A DNA stretch of 64,000 nucleotides from RYN-230 sp963713815 (GTDB taxonomy: Bacteria > Actinomycetota > Actinomycetes > Streptosporangiales > Streptosporangiaceae). The position numbers and the translations under genes are program-made. This document shows positions 47,031 through 54,798 of the stretch, in pieces. The notes under the pieces are model-generated. The model was not told the origin of the DNA and ran no database searches. It was given only the letters and a program-made list of their open reading frames with translations. The stretch lies in the NCBI GenBank assembly GCA_963713815.1, contig CAVQNH010000050.1, forward strand, positions 22,740 to 86,739. Reading direction: 5' to 3'. Positions within the stretch are counted from its first letter, which is position 1; each line of letters opens with the position of its first letter.

Positions 47031-47182
47031 CAGCCCACTCCTACCCATGATCAGACGGCATCCATGCCTCTGAGAGGTGAGCGCCATGATCCTTCAGCCG
47101 GCAAGCGTGCGCAATACGTGAATAAGTGCTTGCTTAACTCGCCTGCGGCGGCCCGGGCCAGGCCTGCCCGGCCCGGCGCGGA

Positions 47183-48130
47183 TCAGCTCCAGATGGTCAC
47201 GTAGACCGGCGGCCGGAACCGCGACGGCGGGACGCCGGCCGTGGGCGCCCGCATCAGCTGCATGGCCTCCGGCGTGGTCAGGAACCGGCGCAGCGCGCTG
47301 GCCACCGTGCTGCGGTGCTGGCGCTCCAGCAGGGTCACGTGCCAGCAGCCGTCCACCGGCGTACCGGGCACGTCGACCAGGGACAGCTCGCCCCGGCGCA
47401 GCTGCTGGGTGACGAGATGCTCGACGGCCGGCGCGACCCCGGCCCCGTCGGCGGCCGCGGCCCAGGCAGCGGTCTGGTTGGGGAAGACCCCGATCATGTC
47501 TTCCGGGATCCGCAGCGCCTTGAGCAGCTGTCCCGTGTCGCTCTCCGGATCGGTGCCGGACGGGTCAACCAGCCACCGCCACTGCTGGGGGCTGCCGCGC
47601 AGCCGGGACTGCCCGGCGGTGACCACGACCAGCCGGTACCGGAAGATCGGCTCGCTCACCACGGGCAGGTCCGGGTCACCGGCCACCCGGGGGCCGATGG
47701 CCACGTCGGCCAGCCGGTTACCGACCAGCACCCCCATCTCCTGGGTCACGGCCACCCCGGCGGACACCTCGAGCGGCCCGGCGAAGCGCCGCCGGAACGC
47801 CTCGGTCAGCGGGCTGGCCACGAACTCGGCGAACGTGGGCGAGGCCACGACGCGCAGCTGCTCCGGCGCGCCCTGGGCGGCCCGGACCGCCGCGTGCGCC
47901 TCGGCGCCGAGCACGACGATCTGCGACGCGGTGGCCAGCAGCCGGGAGCCGCCCGCGGTCAGCGTCATCCCGCTGGGGCCGCGGCTGACCAGCTGGTCGC
48001 CGAGGTGCTGGCGGAGGGCGGTCAGCGCCTGCGAGACCGCGGACTCACTGACGCCGAGCGCGTTCGCGGCGGAGGTCACCGAGCCCAGCCGGGCGACCAG
48101 CACAAACGCGTTGAGCTGGGTGAGCGTCAT
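47183..48130 (-). CDS. LysR-family transcriptional regulator
   Basis: DNA-binding regulator of 315 residues: the N-terminal helix-turn-helix (LTQLNAFVLVARLGSVTSAA then LGVSESAVSQALTALRQHLG) and an effector-binding domain (LRVVASPTFAEFVASPLTEA). It diverges from cox operon 2 (126-bp gap with an A/T-rich palindrome) and points towards cox operon 1, so it may control both. LysR proteins of the CbbR kind are common beside CO dehydrogenase and carbon-fixation genes; the inducer is unknown. Confidence 0.9.
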   Translation of the reverse strand: MTLTQLNAFVLVARLGSVTSAANALGVSESAVSQALTALRQHLGDQLVSRGPSGMTLTAGGSRLLATASQIVVLGAEAHAAVRAAQGAPEQLRVVASPTFAEFVASPLTEAFRRRFAGPLEVSAGVAVTQEMGVLVGNRLADVAIGPRVAGDPDLPVVSEPIFRYRLVVVTAGQSRLRGSPQQWRWLVDPSGTDPESDTGQLLKALRIPEDMIGVFPNQTAAWAAAADGAGVAPAVEHLVTQQLRRGELSLVDVPGTPVDGCWHVTLLERQHRSTVASALRRFLTTPEAMQLMRAPTAGVPPSRFRPPVYVTIWS

Positions 48131-48179
48131 AGCAGTGTCTTATCGGCCCGGGCTCGCTCGCCGGTTCTGAATATCGCTC

Positions 48180-48195
48180 ATAACCTTCTGATTAT
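48180..48195. promoter_or_regulatory. Candidate LysR operator in the divergent gap
   Basis: ATAACCTTCTGATTAT is an ATAA-N8-TTAT palindrome, rare in this G/C-rich DNA. It lies 61 bases before coxM2 and 49 bases from the regulator start, the usual place for a LysR activation site. Confidence 0.5.
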
Positions 48196-48256
48196 TACCG
48201 CTGGTGAGAGCGCACTCGTACACTGCGCAGACAGCGGTTACCCCGAGGGAGAGCGT

Positions 48257-49210
48257 ATGCAGGTTCCGGCCTACGTCGAGTACGAGAAGGCCACCAGCGT
48301 CGCGCACGCCCTCGCGCTGCTGGACCGGTTCGGTCCCGAGGCGCGCATCCTGGCCGGCGGCCACAGCCTGATCCCGATGATGAAGCTCCGGCTGGCCCAG
48401 CCGGAGACACTGATCGACATCAACGGGCTCAGCGAGCTTTCCTACATCACCGTGACCGCCGGTGAGCTGCGGATCGGCGCGCTGACCCGGCACGCGCAGC
48501 TACTCGACTCAGGTGAGGCGGCGCGGCACTTCGCGGTCCTGCACGACGCGGAGCAGGTGATCGCCGACCCGGTGGTACGGAACTGGGGCACGGTCGGCGG
48601 CTCGCTCTGCCAGGCCGACCCGTCCGAGGACCTGTCGGCGGCCTTCGCCGCGCTCAAGGCCACGATGATCATCGCGCACCCCGGGGGCACCAGGACCGTG
48701 CCGGCCCGGGATTTCTACACCGGGCCCTACGAGACCGTGGTCGCGCCGGGCGAGATCCTGACCGAGATCCGGATCACGATCCGGCCCGGCGGCGGCAGCG
48801 CGTACGAGAAGGTCGGGCGGCGGGCCGGCGACTGGCCGGTGGGCGCGGTCGGCTCGGCCCTGTGGCTGGACGGAAGCGGGCCGGACGGCGGCGGGGCAGA
48901 CGGCGGCGGGGCAGACGGCGGGATCATCGCCGACGCGGGCATCGGGCTGACCGCGGTGGGCGCCCCGCACTTCGCCGCGGCCGGGGCTGAGGAGTTCCTG
49001 CGCGGCGCCCCGGCCACCGAGGAGAGCTTCGCGCGGGCCGGCGAGCTGGCCGCCGCGTCCTGCCAGCCCGTGTCCGACCAGCGCGGCCCGGCCGACTACA
49101 AGCGCCACCTGGCCTGCGAGCTCACCATCCGGTCGCTGCGCCGCGCCCTGGCGCGCGCCCGGAAGCACGGCGGGGGCGCGCCCGGCGGCGCACCGCAGGA
49201 TGAAGGCTGA
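48257..49210 (+). CDS. coxM: CO dehydrogenase medium (FAD) subunit, copy 2
   Basis: FAD subunit of the second CO dehydrogenase. ATG at 48257 (MQVPAYVEYEKATSVAHAL) follows GAGGGAGA. FAD motifs: RILAGGHSLIPMMKLRLAQP and RNWGTVGGSLCQADPSEDL. 317 residues. A short in-frame repeat (two copies of GACGGCGGCGGGGCA near 48889-48920) adds a Gly/Asp/Ala loop. The 3' end overlaps coxS2 by 11 bases. Confidence 0.95.
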   Translation: MQVPAYVEYEKATSVAHALALLDRFGPEARILAGGHSLIPMMKLRLAQPETLIDINGLSELSYITVTAGELRIGALTRHAQLLDSGEAARHFAVLHDAEQVIADPVVRNWGTVGGSLCQADPSEDLSAAFAALKATMIIAHPGGTRTVPARDFYTGPYETVVAPGEILTEIRITIRPGGGSAYEKVGRRAGDWPVGAVGSALWLDGSGPDGGGADGGGADGGIIADAGIGLTAVGAPHFAAAGAEEFLRGAPATEESFARAGELAAASCQPVSDQRGPADYKRHLACELTIRSLRRALARARKHGGGAPGGAPQDEG

Positions 49211-49793
49211 GCACGACGATATGCAGATAACGATGACCGTGAACGGGGTCAGCCTCACCAGGGACGTCGAGGCCCGGCTGCTGCTGATCCATTTCCTGCG
49301 TGACGACCTCGGCCTGACCGGATCGCACTGGGGGTGCGACACCTCCAACTGCGGGGCCTGCGTGGTGTGGCTGGACGAGACGCCGGTGAAGTCCTGCACG
49401 GTGCTGGCGGCCATGGCCGACGGGCGCCGGGTGCGCACCGTCGAGGACCTGGCCCTCGGCGGCCGGCTCGACCCGGTCCAGCAGGGCTTCGCGGAGTGCC
49501 ACGGGCTGCAGTGCGGGTTCTGCACGCCGGGCATGATGATGACCGCCCGGTGGCTGCTCGACCACCACCCCGATCCGTCCACGGAAGAGATCCGCGAGGC
49601 GCTGTCCGGCCAGCTCTGCCGGTGCACCGGGTACGAGAACATCGTGCGGTCGGTCCGCTGGGCCAGCGAGCATGAGGCTCGCGAGCTCCGGGCCGGCGAG
49701 CACGGGCCCGGCCAGGACGGGGCCGGCCAGCACGGGGCCGGCCAGCACGGGGCGGGCCAGCACGGGGCCGGCCAGCACGGGGAGGGACGATGA
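49200..49793 (+). CDS. coxS: CO dehydrogenase small (iron-sulfur) subunit, copy 2
   Basis: Two [2Fe-2S] cluster motifs are intact: GCDTSNCGACVVWLDE and CGFCTPGMMM with LCRCTGYENIV. It is longer than usual (197 residues) because of a C-terminal tail of AGQHG repeats encoded by 15-bp tandem repeats; the tail is absent from copy 1. ATG at 49200 lies within the end of coxM2, and the stop overlaps coxL2 (ATGA). Confidence 0.95.
   Translation: MKAEHDDMQITMTVNGVSLTRDVEARLLLIHFLRDDLGLTGSHWGCDTSNCGACVVWLDETPVKSCTVLAAMADGRRVRTVEDLALGGRLDPVQQGFAECHGLQCGFCTPGMMMTARWLLDHHPDPSTEEIREALSGQLCRCTGYENIVRSVRWASEHEARELRAGEHGPGQDGAGQHGAGQHGAGQHGAGQHGEGR
49691..49780 (+). repeat. 15-bp tandem repeat at the 3' end of coxS2
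   Basis: About five copies of GGCCGGCCAGCACGG encode AGQHG. The first copies are degenerate (GEHGPGQDG). Such repeats change length easily. Confidence 0.85.
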
Positions 49794-52165
49794 GCGCAGC
49801 TGCTGATCCGGCCCTGGACGGGGCCTACGGCCCGGTCCGGCGCAAGGAGGACGCCCGGTTCCTGCGCGGCCAGGGCACGTTCGTGGACGACATCCAGCGG
49901 CCCGGCATGCTGCACGGGGCGATCCTGCGCAGCCCGCTGGCCCACGCCCGCATCGTGAGTGTGGACACTGCCGCCGCCGAGGCGCACCCCCGGGTCCGGG
50001 CCGTCATCACCGGCCAGATGCTGGAACAGCGCAAGCTGGCCTGGATGCCCACCCTGTCCCATGACGTGCAGGCGGTGCTGGCCACCGACAAGGTCCGGTT
50101 CCAGGGTCAGGAGGTGGCGTTCGTCGTCGCCGAGGACCGCTACTCCGCCCGGGACGCACTGGAGCTGATCCAGGTGGAGTACGAGCCGCTGCCGGTGGTG
50201 GTGGACGCGACCCGGGCCCTCGACCCGGGCGCCCCGCTGATCCGGGACGATGTGGCCGGCCAGCAGGACAATCACATCTTCGACTGGGACGCGGGCGACC
50301 GGGCCGCCACCGACGCGGCCTTCGCCGCCGCCGACGTGGTCGTCACCCAGGACATGCTGTACCCGCGCTCGCACCCCGCGCCGCTGGAGACGTGCGGCGC
50401 GGTAGCCGAGATGGACCCGGTCACCGGGAAGCTGACGGTGTGGGCCACCACGCAGGCGCCGCACGCGCACCGCACCCTGTACGCGCTGATCGCCGGGCTG
50501 CCCGAGCACAAGATCCGGATCGTGTCCCCGGACATCGGCGGCGGGTTCGGCAACAAGGTCCCGGTGTACCCGGGTTACCTGTGCGCCGTGGTCGGCACCA
50601 TGATCACCGGCCATCCGGTGAAGTGGGTCGAGGACCGGTCGGAGAACCTGATGTCCACCGCATTCGCCCGCGACTACCACATGCACGGCGAGATCGCCGC
50701 GACCCGGGACGGCCGGATCCTCGCCCTGCGGGCCCGGGTGCTGGCCGACCACGGCGCGTTCAACGGGTCCGCGCAGCCCAGCAAGTACCCGGCCGGGTTC
50801 TTCCACATCTTCACCGGCTCCTACGACCTGCAGGCGGCGCACTGCGAGGTCACCGGGGTCTACACCAACAAGGCCCCTGGCGGGGTGGCCTACTCGTGCT
50901 CGTTCCGGATCGCGGAGGGCGTGTACCTGGTCGAGCGGATGGTCGACCTGCTGGCCGCCGAGCTGGGCCTGGACCCGGCCGAGCTGCGGATGCGGAACCT
51001 GCTGCGGCCCGAGCAGTTCCCCTACACCTGCCCGACCGGGTGGGAGTACGACTCCGGCGACTACCCCCGGGCCCTGCAGGTCGCCATGGACCTGGCCGGG
51101 TACCCGGACCTGCGGCGCGAGCAGGCGGAGAAGCGGGCCCGCGGCGAGTACATGGGCATCGGCCTGAGCTTCTTCACCGAGGGAGTGGGCGCCGGGCCCC
51201 GCAAGGACATGGACATCCTCGGCCTGGGCATGGCCGACGGCGCCGACCTGCGGATCTACCCGACCGGCGCGGCGGTGCTGAGCATTTCCTGCCAGACCCA
51301 GGGCCAGGGGCACGAGACCACCTTCGCCCAGATCGTCGCGCATGAGCTGGGCCTGAGCCCGGACGACGTCGAGGTGGTGCACGGCGACACCGACCGCACC
51401 CCGTTCGGCCTGGGGACGTACGGTTCGCGGTCCACGCCGGTGTCCGGCGCCGCGGCCGTGGTGGTGGCCCGCAAGGTGCGCGAGCGCGCCCGGGTGGTGG
51501 CCGCGGCCATGCTGGAGGCCGCGCCGGACGACCTGGAGTGGGCCCGCGGCCGGTGGCAGGTCCGCGGCGACCCCGAGCAGGGCCGCACCATCGCGGAGAT
51601 CGCGATGGCCGCGCACTCCTCGCTGGAGCTGCCCGACGGGGTCGAGGGTCACCTGGACGCCGAGACCGTCTACAACCCGCCGAACCTGACCTACCCCTAC
51701 GGTGCGTACATCTGCGTGGTGGACGTGGACCCGGGCACCGGCGCGGTCGCCCTGCGCCGGTTCATCGCGGTGGACGACTGCGGGGTCCGGATCAACCCGA
51801 TGATCGTGGAGGGGCAGGTGCACGGCGGCCTGGCCGACGGGGTCGGCATGGCGCTGATGCAGGTCATCAGCTACGACCAGGACGGGAACTGCCTCGGCGG
51901 CTCGTTCATGGACTACCTGCTGCCCACCTCGCTGGAATGCCCGTCGTGGGAGCTGGGCCAGACCGTCACCCCGTGCCCGCACCACCCGATCGGCGCCAAG
52001 GGCGTGGGCGAGTCCGCCACGGTCGGCTCGCCGGTCGCGGTGGTCAACGCCGTGGTGGACGCGCTGCGGCCGCTGGGCCTGCGGCACGCGGATATGCCGC
52101 TCACCCCGGCCAACGTGTGGTGCGCCCTGCAGGGGCGCCCGGTCCGGGCCGACCTCGCTCCGTGA
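49790..52165 (+). CDS. coxL: Form I CO dehydrogenase large subunit, copy 2
   Basis: Second Mo-Cu CO-oxidising subunit. Active-site loop VAYSCSFR with Cys about residue 370 is again the form I signature. Other motifs: SPDIGGGFGNKVPVYPGYL, CQTQGQGHETTFAQIVAHEL, VDDCGVRINPMIVEGQ and HPIGAKGVGESA. 791 residues, aligning end to end with copy 1 but clearly diverged, so not a recent duplicate. ATG at 49790 overlaps the coxS2 stop and follows GGGAGGGAC. Confidence 0.97.
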   Translation: MSAAADPALDGAYGPVRRKEDARFLRGQGTFVDDIQRPGMLHGAILRSPLAHARIVSVDTAAAEAHPRVRAVITGQMLEQRKLAWMPTLSHDVQAVLATDKVRFQGQEVAFVVAEDRYSARDALELIQVEYEPLPVVVDATRALDPGAPLIRDDVAGQQDNHIFDWDAGDRAATDAAFAAADVVVTQDMLYPRSHPAPLETCGAVAEMDPVTGKLTVWATTQAPHAHRTLYALIAGLPEHKIRIVSPDIGGGFGNKVPVYPGYLCAVVGTMITGHPVKWVEDRSENLMSTAFARDYHMHGEIAATRDGRILALRARVLADHGAFNGSAQPSKYPAGFFHIFTGSYDLQAAHCEVTGVYTNKAPGGVAYSCSFRIAEGVYLVERMVDLLAAELGLDPAELRMRNLLRPEQFPYTCPTGWEYDSGDYPRALQVAMDLAGYPDLRREQAEKRARGEYMGIGLSFFTEGVGAGPRKDMDILGLGMADGADLRIYPTGAAVLSISCQTQGQGHETTFAQIVAHELGLSPDDVEVVHGDTDRTPFGLGTYGSRSTPVSGAAAVVVARKVRERARVVAAAMLEAAPDDLEWARGRWQVRGDPEQGRTIAEIAMAAHSSLELPDGVEGHLDAETVYNPPNLTYPYGAYICVVDVDPGTGAVALRRFIAVDDCGVRINPMIVEGQVHGGLADGVGMALMQVISYDQDGNCLGGSFMDYLLPTSLECPSWELGQTVTPCPHHPIGAKGVGESATVGSPVAVVNAVVDALRPLGLRHADMPLTPANVWCALQGRPVRADLAP

Positions 52166-52171
52166 CCCGGG

Positions 52172-52310
52172 GAACGACCCCCGCTGGCTCGGGGGGTCGT
52201 CCCCCGCTGGCTCGGGGAGGGGAGGTGCGCCGGAGGCGTGTCCTCGCCGAGCCGGCCAGCTCCGGGGATCCGGGGGGTCGTCCCCCCGGGTGGCAGAGCG
52301 CTGGCCGGTG
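52172..52310. repeat. G/C-rich palindromic repeat cluster between coxL2 and coxD2
   Basis: The gap between coxL2 and coxD2 holds two direct copies of GACCCCCGCTGGCTCGGGG-like sequence (52176-52219), an inverted copy of the 41957-41990 module (52221-52253), and the palindrome CCGGGGGGTCGTCCCCCCGG (52270-52289) followed by TGGCAGAG. The palindrome core recurs at 41921 and 60004. Confidence 0.65.
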
Positions 52311-52320
52311 AAGGCGGCAC

Positions 52321-53235
52321 ATGACCGATGATGGAGCTATGCCCTTGAGTGACCTTTCCGGGCGGCTGCCCGATGTCGCCGCCCTCGTCGCTGAGCTGAA
52401 CGCCGCCGGGTACCTGACCGATCAGCCGCTGGGCGTGGCGCTGTTCCTGGCCGCCCGGATGGGGCAGCCGATCCTCCTCGAGGGCGAGCCCGGGGTCGGG
52501 AAGACCGAGGCGGCCAAGGCCCTCGCGACCGTCCTCGACACCCCGCTGATCCGGCTGCAGTGCTACGAGGGCCTGACCGCCGCCGAGGCCCTGTACGAGT
52601 GGAACTACCCGCGCCAGCTGCTGGCCATCCGGCTGGCCGAGTCCCGCGGCGAGACGCTCCGCGACGCCGACCTGTTCAGCGCCGACTACCTCCTGGCCCG
52701 GCCGCTGCTGGCCGCGCTGGACCACCCCGGCCCGCGGCCTGCCGTGCTGCTGATCGACGAGGTGGACCGGGGCGACGACGAGTTCGAGGCGTTCCTGTTC
52801 GAGCTGCTGGCCGAGTCCGCGGTCACGATCCCGGAGCTCGGCACCCGGCGGGCCGCGGTGCCGCCGGTCGTGGTGCTCACCTCCAACCGGACCCGGGACC
52901 TGCACGACGCGCTGAAACGGCGCTGCCTCTACCACTGGATCGAGTACCCGGACACCGAACGCGTTGCGGCCATCATCCGCCGCCGGGTGCCCGCCGCCGC
53001 GGAACCGCTGGCCGGCCAGGTGGCCCGGGGAGTCGCCCGGCTCCGGGACCTCGACCTGGCCAAGCCGCCTGGCGTGGCCGAGGCGATCAGCTGGGCCAGG
53101 GCCCTGGCCGTGCTCGGCGCGGACCGGCTGGACGAGGCGGTGGCCGCCCAGACCGCGGGCGTGGTGCTGAAGTACTCCGAGGACCTGCAGGTGCTCCGGG
53201 CGGCCGGGTTCGCCGCGGCGGCCGGTGATGACTGA
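52321..53235 (+). CDS. coxD: MoxR-type AAA+ ATPase CoxD, copy 2
   Basis: Close paralogue of the gene at 36909. Walker A LLEGEPGVGKTEAAKALA, Walker B VLLIDEVDRGDDEFEAFLFE, sensor VVLTSNRTRDLHDALKRRC. 304 residues from ATG at 52321; an internal ATG at 52339 is an alternative. It lies 155 bases after coxL2 across a repeat cluster and overlaps coxE2 by 11 bases, completing the canonical coxMSLDE order. Confidence 0.9.
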   Translation: MTDDGAMPLSDLSGRLPDVAALVAELNAAGYLTDQPLGVALFLAARMGQPILLEGEPGVGKTEAAKALATVLDTPLIRLQCYEGLTAAEALYEWNYPRQLLAIRLAESRGETLRDADLFSADYLLARPLLAALDHPGPRPAVLLIDEVDRGDDEFEAFLFELLAESAVTIPELGTRRAAVPPVVVLTSNRTRDLHDALKRRCLYHWIEYPDTERVAAIIRRRVPAAAEPLAGQVARGVARLRDLDLAKPPGVAEAISWARALAVLGADRLDEAVAAQTAGVVLKYSEDLQVLRAAGFAAAAGDD

Positions 53236-54571
53236 GGGGACGAGCGAGGACCGCGTCCCGGCCGACCTGGCGCTGATCACCGCCCGGCTCGGCGCGGAAC
53301 TGCGGGATGCAGGGGTGCCGGCCGACCTGGGCCGCTGCGAGCGGTTCGCCCGGGCCGTGCCCCTGGCCCGCCCGGCCACCCAGTACGAGCTCTACCTGTG
53401 CGCCCTGGCCACGTTCGCCTCTGGCCCCGAGCAGACCGAGACCGTGCGGCGGGTGTTCACCGGCCTGTTCGGCGGGATGGACGGCCGCGCGCCCGGACAG
53501 AGCGGGCCTGAGGCGCCGGATCTCCCCGGGCCACCCCCCCGGCCGGCCCCCGATGACCTGCTCGCCGAGGCCGCGCGGGCCGCGCAGCAGCACCCGGCTC
53601 CGCCGCCAGGCACGGACGGGGCGGCCGACACGGAAAGCCGGGGCGCGGGTGCGCCAGCAGGTGCGCCAGGTGGCGCCGCGGATGCGGCGGAGGCGGACGC
53701 GGATCAGGCGGAGACCGCCCGCGCGGCGCTGGCCAGCCGGGTCGAGCGGCTGGCGGGCACGGACTTCGCCGAGCTGAGCCCGGCTGAGCTCGAGGAGCTG
53801 GCGGGCCTGATGAGCGAGCTGACCCTGGCCGTCCCGCTCCGCCGCTCCCGCCGCGAGCATCCCTCGGCCCGGGGCCGCCGGACCGACCTGCGCAGCACGC
53901 TGCGGCAGGCCCGGCGCACCGGCGGCCACCCGCTGCGGCTGGCCCGCCGGGCCCCGGCGCTGCGGCCGCGCCAGCTCATCGTGATGTGCGACATCTCGGG
54001 GTCGATGGAGCCTTACGCGCGGGCCATGCTCCAGCTGCTCTACTGCGCGGCAGGCGGGGCCGAGGCCGAGGTGTTCACCTTCGCCACCCGGCTCACCCGG
54101 CTGACCGGGGCCCTGGCGCACATGCCGCCCGAGCAGGCCCTGCGGCGGGCGGGCCAGGCCGCGCCGGACTGGCTCGGCGGGACCCGGATCGGGGCCTCGC
54201 TGAAGGAGTTCAACGACACCGTGGGCCATCGCGGCCTGGCCCGCGGAGCCGTACTGGTGATCATCTCGGACGGCTGGGACACCGGGGATCCGGCCCTGCT
54301 CCGCCGCGAGATGCGGCGGCTGTCCCGGGTCGCGCACCGCATCATCTGGGTCAACCCGCGGACCAAGAGCGAGCAGTACCGTCCGCTGGCGGGCGGCATG
54401 GCGGCAGCGTGGCCGTACTGCGACGCGGTGCTCAGCGCGCACTCCGTGGATGCGCTGCACGAGCTGGCGGCGGTGCTGGCGCGGCCCGCGCGGCAGCGTC
54501 CCTGGTCCCGGGACGGCACCCGGGGCCACCCGGCTGGCCCAGGCCGATCCCGAGACCAAAATATCCATTAG
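53225..54571 (+). CDS. coxE: VWA-domain protein CoxE, copy 2
   Basis: Partner of CoxD2. An N-terminal helical region (LALITARLGAELRDAGVPAD) and a Pro/Ala-rich middle lead to a C-terminal VWA domain with LIVMCDISGSMEPYARAM (DxSxS) and WLGGTRIGASLKEFN. 448 residues. Start GTG at 53225 (or ATG 53228) overlaps coxD2. The last 30 residues are Arg/Pro/Gly-rich and may be loosely constrained. Confidence 0.88.
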   Translation: MMTEGTSEDRVPADLALITARLGAELRDAGVPADLGRCERFARAVPLARPATQYELYLCALATFASGPEQTETVRRVFTGLFGGMDGRAPGQSGPEAPDLPGPPPRPAPDDLLAEAARAAQQHPAPPPGTDGAADTESRGAGAPAGAPGGAADAAEADADQAETARAALASRVERLAGTDFAELSPAELEELAGLMSELTLAVPLRRSRREHPSARGRRTDLRSTLRQARRTGGHPLRLARRAPALRPRQLIVMCDISGSMEPYARAMLQLLYCAAGGAEAEVFTFATRLTRLTGALAHMPPEQALRRAGQAAPDWLGGTRIGASLKEFNDTVGHRGLARGAVLVIISDGWDTGDPALLRREMRRLSRVAHRIIWVNPRTKSEQYRPLAGGMAAAWPYCDAVLSAHSVDALHELAAVLARPARQRPWSRDGTRGHPAGPGRSRDQNIH

Positions 54572-54632
54572 GTACCTGCACTAAAGCGGGCACGCGGATC
54601 CCATTGGCTCAGCGGGCATTTGGTGCCGTTGC

Positions 54633-54692
54633 CCAGTGCCATCTAGTCCAGTGTCATCTAGTCCAGAGTCTTCTACCCCAGTGTCTTCTCCG
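54633..54692 (+). repeat. Degenerate 15-bp tandem repeat, four copies
   Basis: CCAGTGCCATCTAGT, CCAGTGTCATCTAGT, CCAGAGTCTTCTACC and CCAGTGTCTTCTCCG follow each other in the gap after coxE2. No gene is assigned to them. Confidence 0.75.
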
Positions 54693-54758
54693 GCGCCGGT
54701 GCTTTACCGAGGTAGGGCGGGAAACAACCCGACCGGGCTCATTACCGTAAAGCGCTGT

Positions 54759-54773
54759 GATAACTTCGTTATC
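54759..54773. promoter_or_regulatory. Palindrome upstream of the HlyD-like gene
   Basis: GATAACTTCGTTATC (6-bp arms, TTC centre) lies 26 bases before GTG at 54799. It is A/T-rich for this genome and could be an operator or a short hairpin in the leader. Confidence 0.45.
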
Positions 54774-54798
54774 CCCGCAGCCATTGGAGTGAACCGAC

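Noticed and set aside
48509..52087. Open frame of 1192 codons antisense to coxM2-coxS2-coxL2
   Set aside because: It is an Arg/Gly/His-rich mirror of the real genes, produced by high third-position G/C; it has no domain, and the sense strand carries complete cox motifs.
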